DNA of 64,000 bases from Mangifera indica (Eukaryota; Streptophyta; Magnoliopsida; Sapindales; Anacardiaceae), in NCBI RefSeq assembly GCF_011075055.1, contig NC_058140.1, forward strand, positions 13,886,668 to 13,950,667, read 5' to 3'. This document shows, in pieces, positions 47,588-59,291 of this stretch. How positions within the stretch are numbered: position 1 is the first letter of the stretch; each line of letters opens with the position of its first letter. The notes under the pieces were generated by a model, which was not told the origin of the DNA, did no database searches, and saw only the letters and a program-made list of their open reading frames with translations. The position numbers and the translations under genes are program-made.

Positions 47588-48424
47588 TATGGATAATCAT
47601 AAAAAATTATGCCTAAATTTTCAATTATCGTGAGAAAAAAAATCACTATATACAAAATTAACAAAAATTACCCGTGACCCTAACTTCCACCCATTAACAT
47701 TAGTTTTGACTTGAATGGGGTCCAATTATATCAAGAAATTGTATTTTAACATACATTAAAGAGATAAAGTTCTCTCTTCTCATTTTTTGGAAAATTAATA
47801 GCCTTTTCATATGTAGATGATAATTTTTTTACATAAAAATGAGATTTTTTATCTTTATTTTTTTAATTTAAGCTATCAGTTGAAGAAGGAAGAGAAAGAC
47901 TACTAGAGAGAGATAACACATTCAAAGAGAAAAATTGTTGTATGAGTGCTCTAAAATTCAAGAGTAAATCATAAAGAGAAATATTGTTTTTTAAACCTTA
48001 ATTTAAAGATAAATGATTATTTTTAGGATTTAAGAGAAAAAAATAAAATAAAATATTAAAATTAATAGATTTAATTAACTTTAATTATTTATAAGCTGAT
48101 AAAATGATTTTTCAAAAATAAAAGACAAAAACTTAATAAATAAACAATTTAGACTGAAAATAAATCGTTTTACGTTTATTTGACTTTAACCTTTTGATTT
48201 TACCTGATGACTCATTCATAAATTCATTTGTATGTCCTATTTATCTTTGTAATTGCTGGGACATTAACTAATCATAAGATGTAATGAACTAGAGTTCCTG
48301 AGTTTGCATTTACAAGCAAAAGAGGAAATTTTGATTAGATTGTCAACATAGAAAGAAAGACAGAAAGAGAAAGCGGGCCACCTAAAACACCCACCAACTC
48401 TCCACCAACCTTACTTTGCTAAAA
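47588..48424. other. Intergenic, AT-rich
   Basis: No gene or clear repeat boundary is seen; a GAGAGA-rich stretch occurs near 47885-47940. Confidence 0.4.
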
Positions 48425-48433
48425 GCCAAACAA

Positions 48434-49118
48434 GGCCAAACGACTATTTCCCACCCAAGGTTTAGCGTTTTCTCAAATGTACCCCCTTTAACTATGGAAA
48501 CACCAAACACCCACCCATGACCGGTTAGATTTAACTAAATCCTAACGGTGATAGGGGTAAAATCGTCATTTTTGCTATAATATTAAAAATAAACTAAAAT
48601 AGAATCTAATTTTGCCCCCCTAAACTTTAAAAACTAAAATTTTTCTCCAGCCTAAGTTTTAAAAAATCACAGTTTCACCCTAAGGTTTGGTTTTGAAATC
48701 TCCGGCGACCGTTCCGGCTCCGTTGCCGACGGTCTCTCCCTCCCGAAGCAGCCTCTCCTTCCGACGAAGTTCTTCGTCCCTCTTCCCGTTTCCGACGCCG
48801 ATCGAGCCTCCAAATGGGAGGAAAGCATTCGCCGGAAGGAGAGGCTGCTTCGGGAGGGAGAGACCGTCGGCAACGGAGCCGGAACGGTCGCCGGAGATTT
48901 CAAAACCAAACCCTAGGGTGAAATTGCGATTTTTTAAAACTTAGGCTGGGGGAAAATTTTAGCTTTTAAAGTTTAGGGGGGCAAAAGGAGACAAAATTTC
49001 TAGGCGTTAGGGTTTGGTTAAATCTAACTGGCCATGGGTGGGTGTTTGGTGTTTCCATAGTTAAAGGGGGTACATTTGAGAAAACGCTAAACCTTGGGTG
49101 GGAAATAGTCGTTTGGCC
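48434..49118. mobile_element. Mutator-like MITE, copy 6 (foldback with GC-rich core)
   Basis: Ends GGCCAAACGACTATTTCCCA and its inverse, with a perfect 9-bp duplication GCCAAACAA (48425-48433 and 49119-49127). Almost the whole 685 bp is an inverted repeat. The core (about 48700-48900) is GC-rich, unlike the host DNA, and yields the same peptide start MVLKSPATVPAPLP from both strands. A 9-bp duplication with long inverted ends indicates the Mutator superfamily; the core may be captured host sequence (Pack-MULE-like). The element ends 434 bp upstream of the CCoAOMT start codon. Confidence 0.92.
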
Positions 49119-49399
49119 GCCAAACAACTCCAAACTAATAGGCCCCATCCCCCACGACTTTCACTCAAACTGTCCTACTAATTCTATTTATTTTTATGAA
49201 TTAAATATTATATTTTCTCCTTGGAAGAGATATTTAAAAACTAAAAAAAGAGATATTGGCGTCAAATATGCTACATATGAAGCAATAAATATAGAGAAAA
49301 AAAAAAAGGAAATTGTCAATTATTAACTGGGCCACGAGTGGGTCTCACATGAGAAGCCTAATTGACTCAAACTCATGAGTCATGCTATCTCGGGACTTC

Positions 49400-49480
49400 A
49401 CCAACCCCCACCCGGTTGCTCACCCGGTTCAACCAACCCCAACCGGTTCTATCCCACTCTCACTTCCCATTTATACCCCT
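49400..49480 (+). promoter_or_regulatory. CCoAOMT promoter: AC boxes and TATA box
   Basis: Two ACCAACC motifs (49400-49406 and 49432-49438) lie among CAACC/AACCGG words, with a TTTATAC box at about 49470. AC elements are the known MYB binding sites of lignin and phenylpropanoid genes and are expected before a CCoAOMT. The leader would be only about 50 bases. Confidence 0.65.
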
Positions 49481-49542
49481 GCACTTTCCTAGTCTATCTC
49501 AGCTCAACTCTCAACTCTCAACTTCCAAAAGAAAAACTTTAA

Positions 49543-50576
<1,034 letters not shown>

Positions 50577-50959
50577 TTGCTTATACTAATTCTTGAGGTT
50601 CACCGTAGGTGATTTACACCCAAAAAATGAAGTGATATGTAATTTCCGCCCACGCCCCCGGGCGCTTTTGTCCATCTGTTCTTCTGAAAATAATTGTATT
50701 TTCTTATGAATGAACGATATACCGTCGAGATTTCTTGTATCGAACGGTCCCAATTCAATGTGGAATTAAAAATGGAATTTTTTTTTGTTAGATGAGCTAA
50801 ATTGATTTAATTTAAGAATTGGTTAATGGTTTGATTTTATTTCAGGAAAGCATGTTTTTATAATTAAAAAATGATATTGTTTCTGACAAAAATAAAATTA
50901 TATATATTTATATTTATATAATTTAATAATTTTAAATTATAAATAAAATAATATTTAAT

Positions 50960-50962
<3 letters not shown>

Positions 50963-50992
<30 letters not shown>
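50963..50992. repeat. (AT)n microsatellite
   Basis: AT dinucleotide run inside an AT-rich foldback element. Confidence 0.85.
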
Positions 50993-50997
<5 letters not shown>

Positions 50998-51095
50998 TCA
51001 GAATTCGTCTATATAATATTACTTTTTTAACCATTAATTACTTGTGGAAGGTCTGGGTGATGGTGGGATTTTTGAGGACACCTTTGTCTACTCAC

Positions 51096-51291
51096 TCACT
51101 TTACCAAACTTTCTAGAGAATATTTTGGGTGTACCTGAAGTTTGGTCACCCAGACTCATCATAATTATTTTTTTATCCAGTGCAATAATAATTATCACTT
51201 TACCAAACTTTCTAGAGAATATTTTAGGAGTAGGTTGAAATTTGGCCACCCAAACTAATAATAATTATTTTTTTATTCAGTGCAGTAATTA
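51096..51291. repeat. Tandem duplication of about 99 bp
   Basis: Two adjacent copies start TCACTTTACCAAACTTTCTA (51096 and 51195) and end in TCCAGTGCAATAAT or TTCAGTGCAGTAAT. They share nearly all positions, so the duplication is local and fairly recent. Confidence 0.85.
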
Positions 51292-54202
51292 TCAAACTTG
51301 TATATTCCTATTCATTAGATTTATTTTGAGATAATAAGAACCCATGTTTGAGTGATAAAGAAAAAAGATGTTAAGCTTGAAGATATGAATTTGACTCAAG
51401 TTTTGTGTTAAAATAAATTGAGTGACAATTAAATAAATATTTATATATATTATCATATAATTGATAATTATTTTATTTTAAATTTAAAATCATTTAATTA
51501 TGTGATAAGTATCTAAAATAAATATACATAAATTTATTATTAAGCTAAGCCGATCATATTATAAATTGTGAAAAGAAGATTCATGTTATTTTTGGAATCT
51601 TTAGGGATTTTGGTAGCTTCTAATTTGATATTTATAGTTCCATATAAGAAAGAAATTTGTGATTTTATTTAAATTATAAAATTGAATCAAACTGTTTAAA
51701 AATTATAATTTAATTTAATTTGATTTATAAAATAATTCAGTTTTTGTTAAAAATTTTCAAACAGTTTTTCAATTTAGGTTGTAATTTGAATAATTTTTAA
51801 ACTGAATCAAATCATAAACTGTATTTTTATAATATATATATATATATTTGAAAAAATATTCAAATAAGCAATTTGGTATACAATTTGTTTTTTCATATTT
51901 AGTTGGCCATTTTTTTATATATGTATATTGTATATATACTTTATATTTATTTTACATGTGTATATTATGTTTTAGAAAACTTTAATTCAATTAATTTTAT
52001 TAAATGATATATCTAAAAATGATTTTAAAATACTTAAACTATAGTAATCGAATCGTATATTATATCATATATTGAAAATCCAATTTAGTATATCGTGCAT
52101 CATATTGTATAATATAGTTTTTAAAAATTAAAATAATAAATTGTTAATAAAATATTATAATTGAGACATCATTTTGAAAAATATCACAAACACTCTTAAT
52201 ATTTTAAAAATTTTCATATACACCTTTAATGCATTATCATTTTCTCTAAAAAAATGTATCATTTCATATAGGTAATATATATTGTATCATAAAATACATA
52301 TTATTTCATATGATATATTTATTATATCATATAAATTCGATAATCTTATGATTATATCACTTTTCATTTATATCATATCTTATAATAAAATATAATATAT
52401 AATGTATTATAAAATATTAATAATTATAGTTTAAATTATAATTTAAATTGAATTAAATTTTATTTTTTTTAATTTGATTTAAAATTTAAAATAATTTAAT
52501 TTAATTTTAAAAAGTTTTAAACGGTTTTTTAGTGTGATTTAGAAAATCTTTCAAATTTAATCAAATCAGATAGAGTACACATCCATAGTTTTCATTCAAT
52601 CAAGGTCCACAAATTAGCAATTAGATTTAGTCGATCTGTACTCTGTATTCTGTGCCTGCCACACCGAATACAACATGAGGGAACGCATTTCACGCTGCCG
52701 GTCCTCTGGTTCTGTAGTAAGATAGCACGATTCTCAATTTCAACGTATAGCCATTTTATACATCGTGGATCGAGGACCAGTCCATCTCAGTGAAACAGGG
52801 CCCCGCGCACTGCCTAACCCAATGGGTTTAGACACCAACACTAACAACAGTCCATCTAAATCAGCCTTTATTTAATTACAACCAAACCAAACTGGGATGG
52901 TTCGGAAAGGTCAAAAATAATGTTGGGCTGAAATCCATGTGATCTATCGTGTCGGTGGCATCCCGAGGGGTAAGCCGTGTCAGCGTGCGGTGTGGTAAGA
53001 ATCAAGACATCACCCAAAACTTTCTGCATCGTAACTTCGCGCATTTGAGTATATCAACCCATGTGTTTTAGTTGGTTGATTCACCAAATTATATATTAAT
53101 TTTTTAATTTTTAAAAATATTTTATTTTTTATAAATTGAATTCTAAGGGGTTGTGGCTTTTTAAAGAGGTCAGATAGAGTATGTTTAGGGTTAAATTCGA
53201 AATAAATTATTCAAATTTAAAATAAGTTTAATTCAAATGAACGTAAACACAAATTTGAGATAATAAACATAAACTTGAGATAATGAATATGAAACTTGAA
53301 CACAAGTTGAGAAGTAAAACTAGAAACAAATCCAAATCTAAACCTAAACTAGATTCATGCTCTGCTTACAAACCAAACACTGCTCACTTGAACCGTTAGC
53401 AGGTGACGTTTTTTCCAGCTCTATTTAAAGATGGGGTTTGATTTAAAGCAAGCTTGTTTAGATTTGAAATAAAATTAGTTCAGATTAGCTTGAATATGAA
53501 TCTAATTATGAATACGTGATTAAACAAACTCGGTGAGCTCAAACCAAACCTGAGCCAAGCCCAATTTAAAACAAGTTAGACTCTGTTCAGAGTTGATTCA
53601 TTTCTAACTCTAATTACGCCAAACCCATTAGACATATTTAATGATGGTATACACTTTACAATTAAGTAATAAATGGTAGGTTAATTTAAAATTAAAATCC
53701 TATTAAAAACTTATGGTCATTTTGTATAAAAATGATAAAATTGTAAGTCATTAACCTATTCATTTAAATACAAATTTATCCTCACCTCTAATCTTACGAC
53801 AAAAACCACAAAATCTTTGAACCGTATTTGTCATTTACCTCTTAATTCAAAAGTTCATATCCAATATTGAATACAAAACACACAAATTCAAGTAACAAAG
53901 ATCATTAAATCTATTATTTTCTTTTCATTTTAATATAATGAATTGATGTATTATTAAAAGTAGAGGCAAAATTGTGGGATTTTGGGAGGTGGCACGGTTA
54001 TGAAAGGTTTTAAGATATTTTTAGTAGTGTATCTAGGGTATAGGTTTAAAATTACGAACTAAATATTCTCACTAAGTTTATTGTCCTCACAGATTTTATA
54101 ATAAGGATGTTAAACTTCGATTTAGGAGATAAGTGCAAAAATTAAAGTCAAACAATGTAACGTGCATGAATAAAGCTAACAAGGGCTTAGGATGATTATA
54201 GG

Positions 54203-54461
54203 TAGGGCTAGATCTAAGCCGAGCTTGGCTCGACTCGGTTCGAGCTCACCTAAGCCGAGCTCAAGCTGACTCGATAGATTTTTTTTTAATTTTTTATTTA
54301 AAACAACGTCGTCTTGATTAATATATATTAAAAATGATGTCGTTTTGATAAGAAAAAATGAGCTGAACGCGAGTCCGAAAAGAACTCGAGCCGCTCATAT
54401 ATGAATCGAGCCGAGCTCGAGAGCTCGAGCTCGAGCTCGACTCGGCTCGAATCCAGCCCTA
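54203..54461. mobile_element. hAT-type MITE upstream of RPS16
   Basis: The right end is CGAATCCAGCCCTA and the left TAGGGCTAGATCTAAGCC, with a perfect 8-bp duplication ATTATAGG (54195-54202 and 54462-54469). It is a shorter relative (259 bp) of the element at 26288, with the same GAGCTCG words and an AACG-CGTT centre. It ends about 410 bp before the RPS16 start codon. Confidence 0.88.
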
Positions 54462-54773
54462 ATTATAGGAGTTAAATGTAAGATTTATAACATTAGGGGA
54501 ATGATAAAATTTCACAAAGTTTAATGTTTTGTATACGTTATTAGTGTGAAATCTTGTGTGTGTTTAAGTCTAACTATTCAAGGGGCCAGCGGTAAGAAGT
54601 TAGGGAGGGTTTAGGTGGATTTAAGTATGTAAATGTAAGATTTTAAAAGTTAAGGGTCACATGGAATTTAATGTGCAATGAAAAATTATAACGTCTTTTA
54701 TTTCCTTCAAACGCACCGTCTCAATCGCAATCGTAAATCTCAATAACCCAAAGGGCATTTCCGTATTCTAATG

Positions 54774-54800
54774 AAACCCTAACTCCCTCACTATATATCC
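54774..54800 (+). promoter_or_regulatory. Telo-box and TATA box of RPS16
   Basis: AAACCCTAA (54774-54782) is the telo-box, a typical element of plant ribosomal-protein promoters. TATATATCC follows at 54792-54800. Transcription should start near 54825. Confidence 0.65.
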
Positions 54801-54872
54801 CTCGGATCAAATCTCTTCCAAGGCCTTCTCTTTACAGTGTCAGCCAGGGTTTCTCTTTGTCTCTCTGTAGAA

Positions 54873-55319
54873 ATGGCAACTGCTTCCCCAGCCCCTGTGG
54901 AGTCTGTACAATGTTTCGGCCGCAAGAAGACGGCTGTCGCCGTCACTTACTGCAAGCGTGGTCGCGGTCTGATCAAGATCAACGGCTGTCCAATCGAGCT
55001 GGTAGAGCCGGAGATCTTGCGCTTTAAAGCCTACGAGCCGATCCTCTTGCTGGGACGACACCGTTTCGCCGGCGTCGACATGAGGATTCGCGTGAAGGGC
55101 GGAGGACACACATCGCAGATCTACGCGATCAGGCAGAGCATAGCTAAGGCGCTCGTGGCCTTTTACCAGAAGTACGTGGACGAGCAGAGCAAGAAGGAAA
55201 TCAAGGACATTCTTGTGAGGTACGATAGGACCTTGCTTGTGGCGGACCCCAGACGGTGCGAGCCCAAGAAGTTTGGTGGTCGTGGTGCCCGAGCTAGGTT
55301 CCAAAAGAGTTACCGTTAA
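54873..55319 (+). CDS. RPS16: Cytosolic ribosomal protein S16 (uS9)
   Basis: Intact intronless gene of 148 aa. Landmarks are [60 protein letters not shown] and the conserved C-terminus [14 protein letters not shown], whose basic tail reaches the decoding centre in known ribosome structures. The ATG at 54873 ([11 protein letters not shown]) is chosen over the in-frame codon at 54837, because the latter lies in the expected leader and adds residues absent from the family. Codon use is GC-richer than the surroundings, typical of highly expressed genes. Confidence 0.95.
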   Translation: MATASPAPVESVQCFGRKKTAVAVTYCKRGRGLIKINGCPIELVEPEILRFKAYEPILLLGRHRFAGVDMRIRVKGGGHTSQIYAIRQSIAKALVAFYQKYVDEQSKKEIKDILVRYDRTLLVADPRRCEPKKFGGRGARARFQKSYR

Positions 55320-55917
55320 AAAGACGTCTTGTTGTTTTACTTTTACCGAATTTTCGGAATTTAGACTTCGGCGGGACATTAGTGAAATGGATTATTGCTG
55401 TTTTAGTGTTATAAGCGGTTTTTGCTAGTCTTTTTTATAATCATTATTATGGGCTATTTCTTTGATACTTGTCTTGCAAAATTTGTGATGTCTAGTTGTT
55501 TGATTACAACTAAAGTATTTGTTTTGCCAACTTTTTTTAGCCTGGAATTAGAATGGATTGTTGATACACATTGTCTTACTTTATCGGAGTTTTTTTTTTT
55601 TTCTTAAGTCTTTATTACTTGATTTTACATGGATTTTTGCGAGCTAGTGATGCTAATATCTTGATCAGCATACCTCAACCAGTTTAGTAACTGGGTGGGG
55701 TTTGGGTTTCTTTGTAAGGTTAGTATCTGGGATCTAAATTTTGTTTGTTCCAGTTTTGATGGTTTATTGGTGCTCGGAATGCAGTTTCTCTGTTGAGCTT
55801 TCACTTAATTAAAATCAGGATTAAGATTTTTTTTAACTTACATGTCATCTATCTCATTGTACTGGGAGTTTGATTTATTCAACTGAAAATCTGTTTCATT
55901 CTTTTGTTTGGCATTCA
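55320..55917. other. RPS16 3' flank
   Basis: T-rich 3' UTR and spacer. No further gene is seen; the frame at 55422-55607 lies in this UTR-like DNA. Confidence 0.45.
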
Positions 55918-56275
55918 GGGGCGTTTGGTTCGGGTAATATTTGATTACTAAAATAAAAAGATTATCTTGAAGATAGAGTACTTAAAATATTACTGTTATA
56001 AATGATTACTATGTTTGATAAAATTTGATAGGTATAAATAATTATTGTATTTGGTTAAAGGTAATAAAAGATTACTAGTAAATTATTTTATTTAAATGAC
56101 CTTAAATATAATTATTTTTAACTATTCAAGGTGAAGTAGTAATCAGATTATCACTTATATTATCTGTCATGTCAGTATTGGTAATAGAAGATTACTGTAA
56201 TTACTGATAAATTAAACAAGAGAATAAAAGATATATTATTAAGAGAATCTATTTTACTGTCAACTAAACGCACCC
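55918..56275. mobile_element. PIF/Harbinger-like MITE, copy 2
   Basis: Ends GGGGCGTTTGGTTCGGGTAA and, inverted, GGGTGCGTTTAGTTGACAGT. The flanks TCA and TTA are compatible with a decayed TTA duplication. It has the same interior GATTATC/GATTACT words as the copy at 46571. Confidence 0.65.
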
Positions 56276-57714
56276 TTAGGATTTTTAAAGATTGTGAAGT
56301 TTTTTAACATGGCACGTCACTATTGAAGAACTAGGGCATCGAGGGTACAAGTTTTCCGAGCTTTATCCATTAGAGTTCCTGTTTACTGTTTGGGGTTTTA
56401 GGTGTGACTATAACTATTTTTTTTGTATTTCTATAGGGTCAGTCATAGTCCTACAGTTTTATGAGGGCATTTTGGTCAGTCTGTAATCTAGTGGCTATAT
56501 TACTTTAGTCCTTGTTTAATTTTATATAAGAGTAATATTATATTTATCTATTTTGAATACGTAAATACATACATAATTATATGTATCAAGTAATTACATA
56601 TTATTTTATAATTAATTTAAAATCATTCAATCATAAAATAACACATAAATATGTATATATATGTATTCAAAATGAGTATAATTTATAATTTATTGTTTGT
56701 ATAAACTCTCAAAAAACTAATTATTCTAGTTAGGAAGATATCAAAAATGTTAAAATTACATTTTTTAATATGGTGTTAAGTTAAGATTACCACCACTCTT
56801 TTATGTGATTGATCTTGTTTGTCAAATTAATCTCGTACACATAATTATTATTGTCCTATTACATGCAATATACATCATGCGATGTAACACAAATAAAAAA
56901 TTATATGCATTATAAAGTGTATCTGAATTTGATATGATATGCTATGCATATTGTACAATAATATTAATTGTAATGTAATGTACTTGCTACAACACTTTAA
57001 CATGATGATGATGATGATTTTGATTTGGTTTACATATTTTTTTTGGATGATCAAGTTCTTGGTACTCAATTAATTATTATGTGTTCAATTAAAAGTTATC
57101 AATATATTTGGCTACTACATTTAACAATGTGACCCATAAAATAAATGATAGAAAAATTATATTAAATTGATAAGTTTTTGTAATTGACTAATCCATATCC
57201 ATAAAACAAATAATAATTAATTAATTAATTTGGTTAAAACCTTCTTTTCGATCAAACGGACATAGTTTTCTAATCGAAACCCATGGAACCAGCCATAAAA
57301 ATGCAGCAAGCATATCATAAACACGCTGCAAACCATTAATCTAAATGCCTTGACTAGGTCCATCATTAATTATAAAACACAATCAAGGTGGTGAGATCCG
57401 ATGAAAAACTTAAGATTTGGTGGTGGTGGTGAAGTGTATTAAGTGAAGATGAAGAGGGCATTTTTGGCTGCAAGAATAAGTGTTATCGAAGTAAAATGCA
57501 TCACTACCCAATTTTTGACTCCAAATAGTACCTTGATTTAAAGTCTTAAAATAATTTCAGTAACAAAAACATTTAACACAATTGATTTTGCCAACTGTGA
57601 AGGTTGACTTATATAGACTGGTGGTTGGATTTTGCCAAAAATGGGTTGAGGAGGTTCAAATTGGCCTTTGAAATTGAAAAAGAATGGTTATCAAATTGAG
57701 GGTAATGATTATAT
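56276..57714. other. Intergenic, AT-rich
   Basis: A foldback MITE lies at 56528-56690 and a (GAT)n stretch at about 57004-57018. No gene is seen. Confidence 0.45.
56528..56690. mobile_element. AT-rich foldback MITE copy
   Basis: The left arm GAGTAATATTATATTTATC and TATTTTGAATACGTA pair with the right arm TATGTATTCAAAATGAGTAT. It belongs to the same family as 21109-21275 and is one of the better-preserved palindromes. Confidence 0.65.
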
Positions 57715-57723
57715 TAGTATAAA

Positions 57724-58593
57724 GGCCAAACGACTATTTCCCACCCAAGGTTTAGCATTTTCTCAAAAGTCCCCCCTTTAACTATGGAAACACCAAACAC
57801 CCACCCATGGCCGGTTAGATTTAACCAAACCCTAACGGCTGAAAATTTTATCTCCTTTTGCCCCCCTAAACTTTAAAAACTGAAATTTTCCCCCCGCCTA
57901 AGTTTTAAAAAATGATAGTTTCACCCTAGGGTTTGGTTTTGAAATCTCCGGCGACCTCTCCGGCTCCGTTGCCGACGGCCGCTCCCTCCGGAAGCAACCT
58001 CTCCTTCCGACGATCTCTTTCCTCCCATTTGGAGGTCCGATCGGCGCCCAGAGACGCCGTGGGAGACGAAGACTTCGTCGGGAAGACGAAGTTCTTCGTC
58101 TTCCCAGACGAAGCCGATGCCGTCGTCCTCGTCTGGGAAGACGGTCGTCTTCCCAGAGGTCTTCTTCTGGGAAGACGAAGAACTTCGTCTTCCCGACGAA
58201 GTCTTCGTCTCCTACGGCGTCTCCGGGCGCCGATCGGACCTCCAAATGGGAGGAAAGAGATCGTCGGAAGGAGAGGTTGCTTCCGGAGGGAGCGGCCGTC
58301 GGCAACGGAGCCGGAGAGGTCGTCGGAGATTTCAAAACCAAACCCTAGGGTGAAACTGCCATTTTTTAAAACTTAGGCGGGGGGAAAATTTCAGTTTTTA
58401 AAGTTTAGGGGGGCAAAATAGATTCTATTTTAGTTTATTTTTAATATTATAGCTAAAATGACGATTTTACCCCTACCACCGTTAGGGTTTGGTTAAATCT
58501 AACTGGCCATGGGTGGGTGTTTGGTGTTTCCATAGTTAAAGGGGGGACTTTTGAGAAAACGCTAAACCTTGGGTGGGAAATAGTCGTTTGGCC
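57724..58593. mobile_element. Mutator-like MITE, copy 7 (large foldback)
   Basis: Ends GGCCAAACGACTATTTCCCA and its inverse, with a perfect 9-bp duplication TAGTATAAA (57715-57723 and 58594-58602). Arms of nearly 400 bp flank a short centre at about 58110-58165. The GC-rich core shares sequence with the copy at 48434 but has additional GAAGACGAAG/CTTCGTCTTC repeats. Two 147-codon frames, one per strand (57933-58376 and 57898-58341), begin with almost the same MVLKSPxTSPAPLP because the element is a palindrome; I do not treat them as genes. Confidence 0.93.
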
Positions 58594-58661
58594 TAGTATA
58601 AAAATCAAAAGGTCTGGTTATATGCCTCTGGACACTCGAAAATTTTGTTATCTCTTAATAA

Positions 58662-59082
58662 GGCCAAAAGAATCCCACCTAACGGTTGATATTATTTCAA
58701 ATTTCTATTAGTAAACTTTTGAAAATTCAAAGTTTTATCAATGAATTATTTTTTATTAAAATTTTTATTTAAATATAAAAATAAAATCATTATTTTAATA
58801 ATAATAGTAATAAAATATAACTTCAAACATTAATAATATCAAAAGGAGAGACATATTTAAAAGAAAATAATGTTATTTAGAGATCGTTCGTTGTCATTAG
58901 AAAAAAAATTCTTCGAAAAAATGGAAATTCTAAAAGAGAATATATTATTTTTTAAAATTTGATTTAAGATGAAATTATTAATTTTTAGAATTTAAAAAAA
59001 TATATAAATTTTTAAAAATAATAAATTTAGTTAATTTTAAAGAACTGTGGATGAGTAATAAATTTTTAAAAGATAATTGGCC
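58662..59082. mobile_element. Mutator-like MITE, copy 8 (decayed)
   Basis: It begins GGCCAAAAGAATCCCACC and ends AAAGATAATTGGCC. The flanks TCTTAATAA (58653-58661) and TTTTAATAA (59083-59091) agree at 8 of 9 positions. It lies only 68 bp from copy 7 and ends 209 bp before the WSD start codon. Confidence 0.65.
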
Positions 59083-59291
59083 TTTTAATAAAATAAATCC
59101 TCTGGATTTGCAGACCATATTAGTTGTTTCTCGATTATTACAAATATTTAATCTGACCAAATTTGTCAGCTGCTTGTTGGGCCACAAAGGATTTCAATTG
59201 ATTGGACCATATCTTCCGTCGTATTCTTCAATTCTGCACCACCACATAAACTCATTTGCACTACCCAGCTCGTTTGACCAAGTGACCCCTA

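Larger units (their letters stand above)
50577..54194. other. Intergenic region rich in decayed repeats
   Basis: Contains AT-rich foldbacks (50894-51030 and 51420-51545), an (AT)n run at 50963-50992 and a tandem pair of about 99 bp (51096-51291). A foldback-like stretch of AATTTGATT words lies at about 51660-52570, and a degenerate AACTTGAG-rich stretch at 53180-53620. A GC-richer segment at 52620-53050 has no frame I can interpret. Confidence 0.45.

Noticed and set aside
54840..55379. 179-codon minus-strand frame
   Set aside because: Shadow of the RPS16 coding sequence.
57898..58376. Two 147-codon frames, one on each strand
   Set aside because: Both lie inside a near-perfect palindromic MITE and mirror each other; no evidence of a gene.
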